From: JBKPCD01 sp046727175
GTDB taxonomy: Bacteria; Acidobacteriota; Vicinamibacteria; Vicinamibacterales; 2-12-FULL-66-21
Length of the DNA: 15,839 nucleotides
NCBI GenBank assembly: GCA_046727175.1
Contig: JBKPCD010000268.1
Span: forward strand, 1-15,839
Direction: 5' to 3'
The translations under genes were made by a program, and so were the position numbers. Below are positions 8,153-15,060 of this stretch, one piece after another (the stretch's first letter is position 1; each line of letters opens with the position of its first letter). Under the pieces are notes generated by a model that worked only from the letters and a program-made list of their open reading frames with translations, searched no databases and was not told where the DNA came from.

Positions 8153-8515
8153 TCATAGCCCCTTGCTTTCGCTGCTGGCTGGATCGAAGCCATAGCGTTC
8201 GCGCAGGCGTTGCCGGAATCGTTCACGCTCCTCGGGCGTCATGTGCTCCCAGCGCACGGCTACTCGCTCGGCAATGCGATCGGCAATCCGACGGCGGAGG
8301 TCGGAGCGAGAGCCACGGTGGGAACCAAATCCGCCGAAGAGGATCCGGCACAGCGCCAGAAGCCCGAGCGCCTGCCAGAAGGTAATCCGGGGCCAGCCGA
8401 AGAGCGGCGGCAGCAGCCAGTTCCACAGCAGCTTCACCAGTTCGCCGCCGATAAAGGTGAACAGCAATATCCCAAGAATCGCTGCCGGAACGATGAACAC
8501 CCAATTCCTTCTCAT
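8153..8515 (-). CDS. Small two-TM protein partnered with the ECF sigma factor
   Basis: This 120-residue protein has a hydrophobic N-terminal helix (about 5-25, VFIVPAAILGILLFTFIGG) and a second one (about 45-61, TFWQALGLLALCRILFGG). A strongly charged tail follows with RRRIADRIAERVAVRWEHMTPEERERFRQRL, probably helical and facing the cytosol. I do not recognise a named domain. Its start lies 9 nt after the sigma-factor stop with GAGGA well placed, so the two are cotranscribed and probably coupled. Proteins with a TM pair and an 'MTPEERE.FR.R' tail are often seen beside ECF sigma factors. It holds the position an anti-sigma factor usually takes but has no zinc-finger (H...C..C) motif. An anti-sigma or sensory role is inference; a membrane-stress effector is an alternative. 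Confidence 0.85.
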   Translation of the reverse strand: MRRNWVFIVPAAILGILLFTFIGGELVKLLWNWLLPPLFGWPRITFWQALGLLALCRILFGGFGSHRGSRSDLRRRIADRIAERVAVRWEHMTPEERERFRQRLRERYGFDPASSESKGL

Positions 8516-8524
8516 GTCGGTTCC

Positions 8525-9100
8525 TCACGGTTTCGTCAATTCGTCGTAAATGCGTCGCAATCGCTCGCGCAGGTGCCGCACCGCATAGCGCTTGCGCGAG
8601 AGCAGCGTATTCACGCTCACGCCGGTCTCGGCGGCTATTTCCCTGAAGCTGCGTCCTTCGAGCTCGTGCGCCACGAACACCGCGCGCTGCTCGTCAGGCA
8701 GTTCGTCGAGCGACAACTCGAGTTCGTCGAGAAGCACGTTGCGGGCGTAAAGCGCCTCAGGTCCGGCACCAGGCGAAGGCAGCAGGTCTTCCAGCTGCAG
8801 CAGTTCGTCCTCCTCGTCCGCAACGGCGGTATCGCTAAAGCGCTCCGGCTTCTTCTTGCGGAAAAGATCGGTTATGCGATTGCGCGCCACGCGAAACAGC
8901 CAGCCGGTGACGTGATCGATCGGCATCAGCAGGCGGTTCGCTTCCACCAGCTCGTAGAAGACGTCCTGCAGAATGTCCTCTGCGTCGCGCGGATCGGGTA
9001 CACGCCGGCGAATGAAGTTGCGCAGCCGCGATTGCTCCCGCTTGACGACTTTGGAGATCTGCAGATCCTGTTCGCGCGCCATCCGCTCCAGGCTCGCCAC
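8525..9100 (-). CDS. RNA polymerase sigma factor, ECF (sigma-70 family)
   Basis: This protein of about 191 residues has two sigma domains. Region 2 (about 18-86) contains DAEDILQDVFYELVEA and the -10-recognising helix GWLFRVARNRITDLFRKKKP. An acidic linker (about 92-115) follows, then region 4 (about 128-185) with LDELPDEQRAVFVAHELEG and the helix-turn-helix SFREIAAETGVSVNTLLSRKRYAVRHLRERL. ECF factors redirect RNA polymerase to stress or envelope regulons. Two starts are possible: GTG at 9100, used here, with only a weak AAGA upstream, or ATG at 9082, preceded by GGAG at a tight 3-nt spacing. The core domains are unaffected. It is followed by the small membrane protein. Its target promoters and signal cannot be told from the window. 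Confidence 0.93.
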   Translation of the reverse strand: MASLERMAREQDLQISKVVKREQSRLRNFIRRRVPDPRDAEDILQDVFYELVEANRLLMPIDHVTGWLFRVARNRITDLFRKKKPERFSDTAVADEEDELLQLEDLLPSPGAGPEALYARNVLLDELELSLDELPDEQRAVFVAHELEGRSFREIAAETGVSVNTLLSRKRYAVRHLRERLRRIYDELTKP

Positions 9101-9140
9101 GTTCTTATCTATCGTTGTAGACGAATGAGTGGGGGCGGAT

Positions 9141-9146
9141 ATTGTA
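9141..9146 (-). promoter_or_regulatory. Possible -10 element for the sigma-factor gene
   Basis: TACAAT on the minus strand matches the -10 consensus at 5 of 6 positions, about 40 bp before the sigma-factor start. The best -35 at a suitable distance (TTCCCC) is poor, so an activator or an alternative sigma factor may be needed, or the match is chance. Confidence 0.25.
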
Positions 9147-9196
9147 GGGCCGCACCTGAACAGGGGAATGGCTCTGGAACTGAAGTGAACTTCGGG

Positions 9197-9439
9197 CTAG
9201 GCGGCTGTCGATCGCTCTAACGCTTGACGCACTCGCCAGGCCAGCCACAGATGACGCCGCTCGTGTGCGGCGATGACGTGCAGACCCGTCGCGAGGCTGA
9301 ACCGGACTCCGCGGACGAACGAATTCGGGAAGCGCACTCCCGTGAGATCGATGTCGGCGTACGTCTGCAGTTCCTTCTCAGCTCCTGCGCTCGAATGACA
9401 TGGATGGTCGACAGTTCTCAGGCCGGTTGAGTTTGTGAA
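9197..9439 (-). pseudogene. C-terminal remnant of a DinB-family protein
   Basis: A minus-strand frame ends in TAG at 9197-9199 and is open back to a stop at 9440-9442 (80 codons) but has no ATG, GTG or TTG start at a useful place. From 9385 on it reads GAEKELQTYADIDLTGVRFP, then NSFVRGVRFSLATGLHVIAA, then HERRHLWLAWRVRQAL. This closely resembles the last third of a DinB-like metal-dependent four-helix protein, including the final His motif (AAHERRHLW). The N-terminal two-thirds, with the first metal ligands, are absent, and residues before 9385 do not look like the family. I read this as a gene truncated by deletion, with the break near 9385. There is no evidence of expression. Confidence 0.7.
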
Positions 9440-9496
9440 CTATCGCTGGATATCGGTAATGTGGGGCCGGGAACGTCTCGTTCGAGGAGGCAACCG

Positions 9497-10030
9497 ATGA
9501 GTCAGCAGGTGAAAAATACCGAGCCTGTCATGGACCTGATGAATGCAAAGCCTGAGAAACAACACCGATGGCTGGAGAAGCTGCTTGGCGAGTGGATTTA
9601 CGAAACGGAGTCGCCCGCTCACGCAGGTCAGCCCGCATCGAAGCTGACTGGAACCGAAACCGTTCGTTCGATCGGGGGTCTCTGGATACAGGCCGAAGCC
9701 CGCGGCGAGATGCCTGGTGACGGCCCCGCGACCAGTGTGATGACGCTCGGCTACGACACGCAGAAGAAGCGATTCGTCGGCTCGTGGATTGGCTCAATGA
9801 TGACTTACATGTGGGTGTACGACGGCGAGCTCGATGCTGCCGAACGTATGCTGACGCTCAACTCAGAGGGTCCCAGCATGGCTGGCGATGGCACGCTGTC
9901 GACCTATCAGGATGTGATTGAGCTCAAGAGCAACGACCACCGGACGCTGACCGCCCGTGTGCGCAAGTCGGACGGCACGTGGGAGCAGTTCATGACGATG
10001 GGGTACCGCCGGAAGAAATCGAGCATCTAA
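9497..10030 (+). CDS. DUF1579 family protein
   Basis: This 177-residue protein has the DUF1579 pattern: LMNAKPEKQHRWLEKLLGEW at the N-terminus, ETVRSIGGLWIQAE, then SVMTLGYDTQKKRFVGSWIG and a C-terminal ...TMGYRRKK. The family forms a lipocalin-like beta-barrel and has no established function. It is widespread in Acidobacteria and other soil bacteria and often sits beside VOC genes, as here. The start at 9497 is chosen because GAGGAGG lies about 6 nt upstream; an in-frame ATG 36 nt earlier has no ribosome site. No signal peptide or TM helix is seen, so it should be cytosolic. It is the only plus-strand gene between two minus-strand groups. Confidence 0.88.
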   Translation: MSQQVKNTEPVMDLMNAKPEKQHRWLEKLLGEWIYETESPAHAGQPASKLTGTETVRSIGGLWIQAEARGEMPGDGPATSVMTLGYDTQKKRFVGSWIGSMMTYMWVYDGELDAAERMLTLNSEGPSMAGDGTLSTYQDVIELKSNDHRTLTARVRKSDGTWEQFMTMGYRRKKSSI

Positions 10031-10035
10031 CCGCG

Positions 10036-10236
10036 ATTCACTCGAGTTGACAATCCACGCGGTGGCGCACGGCGGGGCGGGGCCCCACGCTGCGCAACAC
10101 TGTGGCTCAATCGCGTGCATCCGTTGGGGCCCGTCCGCCGCGCAGGCGCCCTCCGTCGTTGTGAGCGTGTTTGGGCGCCGAGGACGGATGGGGCTGCCGG
10201 GCGCAAGGACCCGCCATGTTGTCAACTCAGGTGAAT
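10036..10236. repeat. 201-bp GC-rich segment with terminal inverted repeats (MITE-like candidate)
   Basis: The left end is ATTCACTCGAGTTGACAA (10036-10053). The right end (10219-10236) is its reverse complement at 16 of 18 positions, with the inner 10 bp perfect. The segment begins 5 bp after the DUF1579 stop. Its interior is very GC-rich, with internal palindromes (GGGGCCCC, two GGCGCC sites) that could fold. No credible coding frame or clear target-site duplication was found. It could be a non-autonomous mobile element, a highly structured repeat, or a long hairpin ending the converging transcripts. It accounts for most of the 300-bp gap at 10031-10331. Confidence 0.45.
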
Positions 10237-10271
10237 TCTGCGTTCAGCACACCCCGATCACCAGTGCTGCT

Positions 10272-10293
10272 GCCGAGGCAACTGAACCTCGGC
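10272..10293. terminator. Hairpin between convergent DUF1579 and VOC genes
   Basis: GCCGAGG (10272-10278) and CCTCGGC (10287-10293) form a perfect 7-bp GC-rich stem with an 8-nt loop. It lies between the ends of two converging genes, 39 bp past the VOC stop on the minus strand. No T-run follows on either strand, so efficiency as an intrinsic terminator is uncertain. Confidence 0.4.
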
Positions 10294-10331
10294 TCGCGAG
10301 AACTGCACCAGCTACTGTGAATACCGGATCG

Positions 10332-10730
10332 TCACGGCTCGGAGGAGATCGTCAGTCTGAACCCGCTCGGCTCGGTGACCTCGAACGCCCGACTGCCCCA
10401 CGGTGTGTCGTGCGGCTCCGCGTCCAGTGCGACGCCCGCCTTCTTGGCGTGGGCGGCGAGCTGATCGACGTCCTGCGTCGTGCTGATGAAGATCCGCATG
10501 CCCACGCCCTTCTCCCGGTCGCGGCCCTTCTTCCAGTCGTCCTGACTGAGATTGATCCGGCCCTCGCCCGCTCGCAACATCACGCCGAGCAGGATCCCGT
10601 TCTCTTCCCAGCGTTCTTCGACCCCAAAGCCCAGTCCCTCGAAAAAGGCGACGCTCCGCTGAAGATCGTTCACGGTAAGCGTCGGCGAGATCGTCTTCGC
10701 CTGCAAACGAGTGTCGAGTGTTGTCGCCAT
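10332..10730 (-). CDS. VOC-family (glyoxalase/bleomycin-resistance fold) protein, single domain
   Basis: This 132-residue protein carries one VOC domain: ISPTLTVNDLQRSVAFFEGLGFGVEERWE opens the beta-alpha-beta-beta-beta module. GRINLSQDDW and GMRIFISTTQDVDQLAAHAKKAGV form the second half, with AFEVTEPSGFRLTI at the end. VOC proteins bind a metal and act as isomerases, dioxygenases, or binding proteins for drugs and small molecules; the substrate here is not predictable. The ATG at 10730 is preceded by GGAGG at 6 nt; an in-frame ATG upstream lies inside the neighbouring gene and is not needed. It follows a two-domain VOC gene with a 16-nt gap, so the two form an operon. It is probably cytosolic. 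Confidence 0.92.
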   Translation of the reverse strand: MATTLDTRLQAKTISPTLTVNDLQRSVAFFEGLGFGVEERWEENGILLGVMLRAGEGRINLSQDDWKKGRDREKGVGMRIFISTTQDVDQLAAHAKKAGVALDAEPHDTPWGSRAFEVTEPSGFRLTISSEP

Positions 10731-10746
10731 GACTGCCTCCTGCACG

Positions 10747-11532
10747 CTACTGCGCCTTCTTCGCGTGCAGTGCGAACGCGGCGCCCTGCGGATCCATCGC
10801 ATTCACGACCCAGTCCCCGCCGGGAACCTCCATCGGCCCGTTGAGGATCTTGCCGCCGTTAGCCTTGATGCGCTCGACGGCAGCGTTGATGTCGGGCACG
10901 CGAAAATAGATCATCCAGTGCGGCGGCACGTTCGCCATTTCGGCCGGCTTGTTCATCATGCCGCCGATCATGCCGTAAGGGCGATTGAACATCTGGTACT
11001 TGCCGAGCGGCCCCATGTCCAGCGCTTCGCTGGGTTGCCACCCGAAGATCTCGTTGTAGAACTTCATCGCCGCGGGCGCGTCGGTGGTCATCAGCTCGTG
11101 CCACGAGGCGGCGCCGACTTCCGGCGCCGTTTCGGGCCGTTCTTCGCTTGAAAGAGGCTGAAGGATGTAAAACGCGGCGCCCTGCGCGTCCTTCATCATC
11201 TGCATGCGGCCGACCGTGGGCACCTCGATGACCGAAGAGAGCTCGCTTCCCTTGAGTCGCTTGATGTGAGCCACGGCATCTTCGAGCTTCGGCACGGCCA
11301 CATACATGGCCCAGAACGGGGGCATGTTCATGCCCTGGGGCCGCTTCATCAGGCCGGCGACCTGAACCTGACCGCTCCGCTTGAAAACGGTGTAGGGATT
11401 GGGCGAGGCGTCAAACGGCGCTGACGTCCAACCAACCACGTTCCTGTAGAACGTTTCGGCGGCTGCCGTGTCCGTTGTCATCAATTCGTACCAAACCGGG
11501 CGTCCGAGCAATGGTGAAACTGCGGTCGTCAT
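10747..11532 (-). CDS. VOC-family protein with two tandem glyoxalase-like domains
   Basis: The 261-residue product is an internal duplication. Domain 1 begins GRPVWYELMTTDTAAAETFY (about residues 9-130) and domain 2 begins AASWHELMTTDAPAAMKFYN (about 140-258). Each has the FYrnvvGW-like helix-strand start and a closing 'D.QGAAFy/a' strand (MKDAQGAAFYILQ; MDPQGAAFALHA). This is the CFP-30B/two-domain VOC type common in soil bacteria; biochemical roles in the group are mostly unknown. The start at 11532 is set by AGGAGG about 8 nt upstream; an ATG 42 nt further out is rejected. It is the first gene of the VOC pair. A long palindrome at 11586-11617 lies 54-85 bp upstream and may regulate it. Confidence 0.93.
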   Translation of the reverse strand: MTTAVSPLLGRPVWYELMTTDTAAAETFYRNVVGWTSAPFDASPNPYTVFKRSGQVQVAGLMKRPQGMNMPPFWAMYVAVPKLEDAVAHIKRLKGSELSSVIEVPTVGRMQMMKDAQGAAFYILQPLSSEERPETAPEVGAASWHELMTTDAPAAMKFYNEIFGWQPSEALDMGPLGKYQMFNRPYGMIGGMMNKPAEMANVPPHWMIYFRVPDINAAVERIKANGGKILNGPMEVPGGDWVVNAMDPQGAAFALHAKKAQ

Positions 11533-11585
11533 CGCAAAACCTCCTGGATCGGAGCACATCGCACGAGAGCACACACGCGAAGGGC

Positions 11586-11617
11586 CGCGATCAAGTAGTC
11601 TGTCACAGACGATCGCG
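11586..11617 (-). promoter_or_regulatory. Palindromic operator-like site upstream of the VOC operon
   Basis: On the plus strand the site reads CGCGATC, 5 nt, GTCTGT, C, ACAGAC, GATCGCG. The inner 13-bp GTCTGTCACAGAC is perfectly symmetric, and the outer 7-bp arms are also complementary, with a 5-nt asymmetry on one side. It lies 54-85 bp before the first VOC start, a normal place for a regulator site. It could also fold as a hairpin in the leader RNA. No cognate regulator gene is adjacent. The rest of the 368-bp gap (11533-11900) holds a 7-bp-stem hairpin at 11760-11782 and the repeat at 11836-11892; no gene was found in it. Confidence 0.45.
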
Positions 11618-11835
11618 CAGCGCGTATCACATTCTTCCCAACAGATCCGTTGACGAACGGGGGGACGAGTCGGATCGCTCGAACAGCTCAGTTGAAATTC
11701 GTCGAGAAGTCACGTTGATCGCAGGCGGGAATCACGAGATCGAAGCGACGCGTCCTAGGCTTCGAGCCCTGCAGCCTCGAAGGCTGGGCTTTGATTCCTA
11801 CCGGTTCTGTTTGCCGGCTCTCATTGACGAAACCC

Positions 11836-11892
11836 GAACCGAAAAACCGCGAGAACCTTGAGCTGAAAACCGAGGACTGTGAACCGAGAACC
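11836..11892. repeat. Degenerate short tandem repeat (GAACCGAGAACC-like)
   Basis: About five imperfect copies of a GAACCGAGAACC-like unit run together: gaaccgaaaaacc, gagaacctt, gctgaaaaccgagg, and gaaccgagaacc. The tract ends 8 bp before the last codon of the second permease gene, so it sits in that gene's 3' flank. It is purine-rich on the plus strand and unlike the surrounding GC-rich DNA. Its function is unknown. Confidence 0.45.
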
Positions 11893-11900
11893 TCGCCGGT

Positions 11901-14321
11901 TTACTCAGCTCGCAGGACGACGATCGGATCGATTGCGGCTGCACGTCGCGCTGGGACAAACGACGCAACGAGCGAGATGCCGGTCATCAGCACCGAGACG
12001 CCGACGAGCACGGACGGATCGACCGGCGACACGCCGAACAACAGCGACCCAAGCCATCGGGTCGTCGCGCCGGCGCCCGCGAGGCCGACGGCAAGGCCGA
12101 TTGCCGTCAGGTACGCAGAACGCGTGAGAATTGTGCGGACGATGGCGCGCGGTGTTGCGCCAATCGCGATGCGCAGCCCGATCTCGCGCCTGCTCTCGGC
12201 GACGAGATACGACGACACGGCGTAAATGCCCATTGCCGCCAGGACCAGCGCGAGTGCCGCGAACGTCCCCAGGAGCGAAAGCACCTGCTGCCGGTTGGCA
12301 AGCTCTTCGTCTACGATGTCGTCCATCGTTCGAATCGTCGAGACCGGCTGCTCCGGATCGACGGACCACACGGCCTGCTGCAGTGCGCTCGCGAGCTCGG
12401 TGGGCGGCACTCTGGTTCGCACCGCGATCTCCGAGGGCTGGAAGAACGCAATCGTCGTCTGTGTGAACGGCACGTACACGGCAGGCTTCGGTCCGTAATC
12501 GAGGCCGCGTTCCTTGATCTCCTCGACGACACCGACGATTGTCATCCAGAGCGGCGACCCGTCACCTGTACCTGTATCGATGCGTCGTCCGAGCGCACTC
12601 TCGCCCGGCCAGTACTGACGCGCGAGCGCGTCGTTGACGACCACCGCCGGCACCGCGACAGCCCCGTCCATTTCGTCGAGGAATCGGCCCGCGCGGAGTT
12701 TCGCGCCGATCGTCTGCAGGTACCCGGGGCTGACGAGGCGGAACAGTGCGTCCTGTTCGAGTCCGCCTGGCCTGGCGCGGTGCTCGATCTTGAGGCTCAT
12801 GTAGTTTTCTCGGGACGTATACGGCAGATCTGAGGTGAGCCCCACGCCCTCGACGCCGGGAAGGGCACGCACGCGTGCGACCACGTCCGAGTAGAACCTT
12901 TGACGGCGCGCAGTGTCCGCGTACTTCGGATATGGCACGACGATGTCGGCCGTGAGCACGTGGTCGGCACGAAAGCCGGGATCCACGGCACGCAGGCGGA
13001 TCAGCGAATCAATCAACAGCGTCGCGCCTGCGAGGAGGACGACCGCGATCGCGACTTCCGCGACGACGAGCGAATGTCGCAGGCGAGCGCCTTTGCGTCC
13101 GACGCTCGCTCCGATCGCCGTCTTCAGCGTTTCTGTGATGTCTCGCGATGCAGCCTGCAGCGCCGGCGCCGCGCCGAAAAGGAGCGCGGTCGCAACCGCT
13201 GCAGCAAAAGTGAAGATCACAGCACGATGATCGAGGTGCAGATTGATCGACGTCGAGAGCGGCGGCGGAACGAATCGCGTGAGCGCGGTCAGACTCCATC
13301 GCGCGACGATGAGACCGGCACAGCCGCCGGCCGCCGCCAGGAGGAAGTGCTCGGTCAGCAGATGACGCACGATGTGTCCGCGGCCGGCACCAATCGCGAT
13401 GCGCACGGCAATCTCTCGCTGACGACGCGAGGTGCGTGCGATCAGCAGGTTCGCGACGTTCGCGCAGGCGATCAGGAGCACGCACCCCGCCGCGCCCAGG
13501 AGGAGCACAAGCGCGTGACGCGAGTCAGCAGTCACCTCGTCCTTCAACGGCGTCACGACGATCCCTGTCCGCGCGTTGGTCTGTGGAAACTCCCGTGCGA
13601 GCTGGCGCGCGATCTCCCGCATGTCGTCGCGCGCGGCGGCCCAGCTCGCGCCGTCACGCAGCCGGCCGATGACGCGAAGGTAGTGACTGTTGCGTGCGGT
13701 CAGCTGGTCCGGTCGAAACCCGATTGGTATCCAGAAGTCGGTCTTCGCATCGGGAAAATGAAACCCGGCGGGCATGACGCCGACGATGGTGTACGGCTGG
13801 TCGCTCATCCTGATCGTCCGGCCGACAGCAGCCGGGTCTGCGCCGAGCCGCCTCCGCCAGATGCGCTCACTGAGAACGACGACGCGATCGTCGCGACCTT
13901 CTTCATTCGGCGCGAGCACGCGGCCGAGCATTGGCGGAACCCCGACGAGCGGCAGCAAGTTGGCAGTCGCGGCTGCGCCGAGCACCTGCTCTGGCGCCCC
14001 TGCCTCGGCGAGATTCATGACCGATACGCGAATCGCCGCGAGATCGACGAATGAGGCCGTCCGATGCCGCCAGTCATAGAACGTCGCGGGAGAGACGCGG
14101 TCCTTCGGCATCCCGAACGCGGAGAAATCCTCCGCCAGCATCGCGAGTCGATCGGGATCTCGATACGGCAGCGGCCGGATGACTGTCTGGTCCAGTGCGC
14201 TGAAGATCGCTGCGTTTGCACCAATCCCGAGTGCGAGGATCGCGACAACGCTCAGAGTGAAAGCCGGCGTGTTTCGCAGCACGCGGGTCGAGTGACGAAT
14301 GTCGGCGAGCCAGTTACCCAT
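11901..14321 (-). CDS. Orphan ABC transporter permease of the MacB/FtsX (ADOP-like) family
   Basis: The 806-residue protein starts directly at the first permease unit (GNWLADIRHSTRVLRNTPAF), without the soluble prefix domain of the other copy. TM1 lies near 21-43 (ILALGIGANAAIFSALDQ), followed by a MacB periplasmic core to about 265. FtsX domain 1 (about 270-385) has ACANVANLLIAR and REIAVRIAIGAG. A second unit follows (about 410-806), with ESRREIGLRIAIGATPR, terminal TM helices and VLRAE. The ATG at 14321 has AAGGAG 4 nt upstream; an upstream in-frame ATG is rejected. No PadR regulator or ATPase gene is adjacent. Both flanks carry repeat or hairpin DNA. Family function is inferred as in MacB-type machines; the substrate is unknown. 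The reading frame is intact. Confidence 0.93.
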   Translation of the reverse strand: MGNWLADIRHSTRVLRNTPAFTLSVVAILALGIGANAAIFSALDQTVIRPLPYRDPDRLAMLAEDFSAFGMPKDRVSPATFYDWRHRTASFVDLAAIRVSVMNLAEAGAPEQVLGAAATANLLPLVGVPPMLGRVLAPNEEGRDDRVVVLSERIWRRRLGADPAAVGRTIRMSDQPYTIVGVMPAGFHFPDAKTDFWIPIGFRPDQLTARNSHYLRVIGRLRDGASWAAARDDMREIARQLAREFPQTNARTGIVVTPLKDEVTADSRHALVLLLGAAGCVLLIACANVANLLIARTSRRQREIAVRIAIGAGRGHIVRHLLTEHFLLAAAGGCAGLIVARWSLTALTRFVPPPLSTSINLHLDHRAVIFTFAAAVATALLFGAAPALQAASRDITETLKTAIGASVGRKGARLRHSLVVAEVAIAVVLLAGATLLIDSLIRLRAVDPGFRADHVLTADIVVPYPKYADTARRQRFYSDVVARVRALPGVEGVGLTSDLPYTSRENYMSLKIEHRARPGGLEQDALFRLVSPGYLQTIGAKLRAGRFLDEMDGAVAVPAVVVNDALARQYWPGESALGRRIDTGTGDGSPLWMTIVGVVEEIKERGLDYGPKPAVYVPFTQTTIAFFQPSEIAVRTRVPPTELASALQQAVWSVDPEQPVSTIRTMDDIVDEELANRQQVLSLLGTFAALALVLAAMGIYAVSSYLVAESRREIGLRIAIGATPRAIVRTILTRSAYLTAIGLAVGLAGAGATTRWLGSLLFGVSPVDPSVLVGVSVLMTGISLVASFVPARRAAAIDPIVVLRAE

Positions 14322-14355
14322 ACCGCTCCTTGGCAGGCCACTGAACAAAAGACGG

Positions 14356-14432
14356 CCTGATGGAAAATGGCGAATGGGAGATGGCAAAATGCATAGGGTG
14401 TCCCATTTACTATCTCCCCTTTTCCATTCAGG
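14356..14432. repeat. 77-bp imperfect inverted repeat rich in TGGGAGAT/AAAATGG
   Basis: The left arm begins CCTGATGGAAAA and contains GGGAGATGGCAAAATG. The right arm is TCCCATTTACTATCTCCCC followed by TTTTCCATTCAGG, which pairs with most of the left arm: CCTGA, TGGAAAA, GGGAGAT and AAATG match, with a few bulges. It lies between the end of the DUF1697 gene and the start of the second permease, 35 bp before that start. A long hairpin in RNA, or a decayed miniature element, would both fit. The remaining part of this 166-bp gap contains one further weak hairpin at 14431-14450. Confidence 0.5.
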
Positions 14433-14487
14433 ATGCGTTTTTCAGCGTCCTGTTAGACGGAGCTGGAACGGATGGAGTTGGGGGAGC

Positions 14488-15021
14488 TCATGTCAGCAAA
14501 TCGAGGATTCTCTGGCAGGTGTTGTAGCTTCTGATGGTCATGTCGCGGTAAATGTCCTTCGTCACGAGCCTGCTCAGGCGGCTGCTGCCCAGAGCTGTCA
14601 TTACCGTGGACATGTAAAGAACGCCTTTGCCTGCGGTCACGGTGTCGACACCATCTTTCGTTTCGACTTCCTCGAGCGCTTGCCTCGCCGTCCGAGGAGG
14701 CCTGAGAAACGCGATGTTGCGTCGAAGATCGTTCGCGCGCTTCCAGCTCGCTGGCGCCTCATCGACGACGGTCTTCAGCTCAGCCCACGACCTCAGCACG
14801 ATCGGCACGTCGAAGCCAAACGTGGTCGACAGCGCCCGCTCTATGCGTCCTGCCAGCTGTGTGGAGCTTCTCTCGCCCGTCTCGAACACGACGTTGCCGC
14901 TCTGAATGAATGTCGCGACAGCCGTGAAGCCATGCCGCTCGAGACATTCCTTCAAGGCGCGCATATTGATCGCATTCCTGCCCCCGACGTTCACCGCGCG
15001 CAATAAGGCCACGTATTTCAT
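14488..15021 (-). CDS. DUF1697 family protein
   Basis: The 177-residue protein shows the DUF1697 pattern: MKYVALLRAVNVGGRNAINM at the start, then LKECLERHGFTAVATFIQSGNVVF. In the middle are DVPIVLRSWAEL and NIAFLRPP, and it ends TIRSYNTCQRILDLL. The family (about 175-185 residues, cytosolic) has a ferredoxin-like fold and no established function. The length is complete and the start at 15021 aligns with the family's usual K.VALLRGiNVGG opening. It is divergent from the phosphatase-like gene with only 39 bp between the two starts, so the promoters must overlap or lie inside the opposite gene's 5' region. Confidence 0.9.
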   Translation of the reverse strand: MKYVALLRAVNVGGRNAINMRALKECLERHGFTAVATFIQSGNVVFETGERSSTQLAGRIERALSTTFGFDVPIVLRSWAELKTVVDEAPASWKRANDLRRNIAFLRPPRTARQALEEVETKDGVDTVTAGKGVLYMSTVMTALGSSRLSRLVTKDIYRDMTIRSYNTCQRILDLLT

Positions 15022-15060
15022 TGCGTACTCGTTTGGTTTACTTTAGCCGAGGGGGGCACG

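Noticed and set aside
9117..9122. GTAGAC half-site near the sigma-factor gene as a second PadR target
   Set aside because: Only one half of the palindrome is present; a 6-bp match is expected by chance.
10036..10236. Integron attC site
   Set aside because: The GTTGACA/TGTCAAC ends do not fit the GTTRRRY/RYYYAAC core and no integrase or cassette array is present.
10047..10844. 265-codon plus-strand frame spanning the inverted-repeat segment and both VOC genes' 3' regions
   Set aside because: It overlaps well-supported VOC coding on the other strand, lacks a ribosome site, and its composition is that of an antisense frame in GC-rich DNA.
11586..11617. LexA/SOS box
   Set aside because: The CTGT and ACAG halves are separated by one base, not the eight of the enterobacterial LexA box, and the spacing does not fit other known LexA sites I can name.
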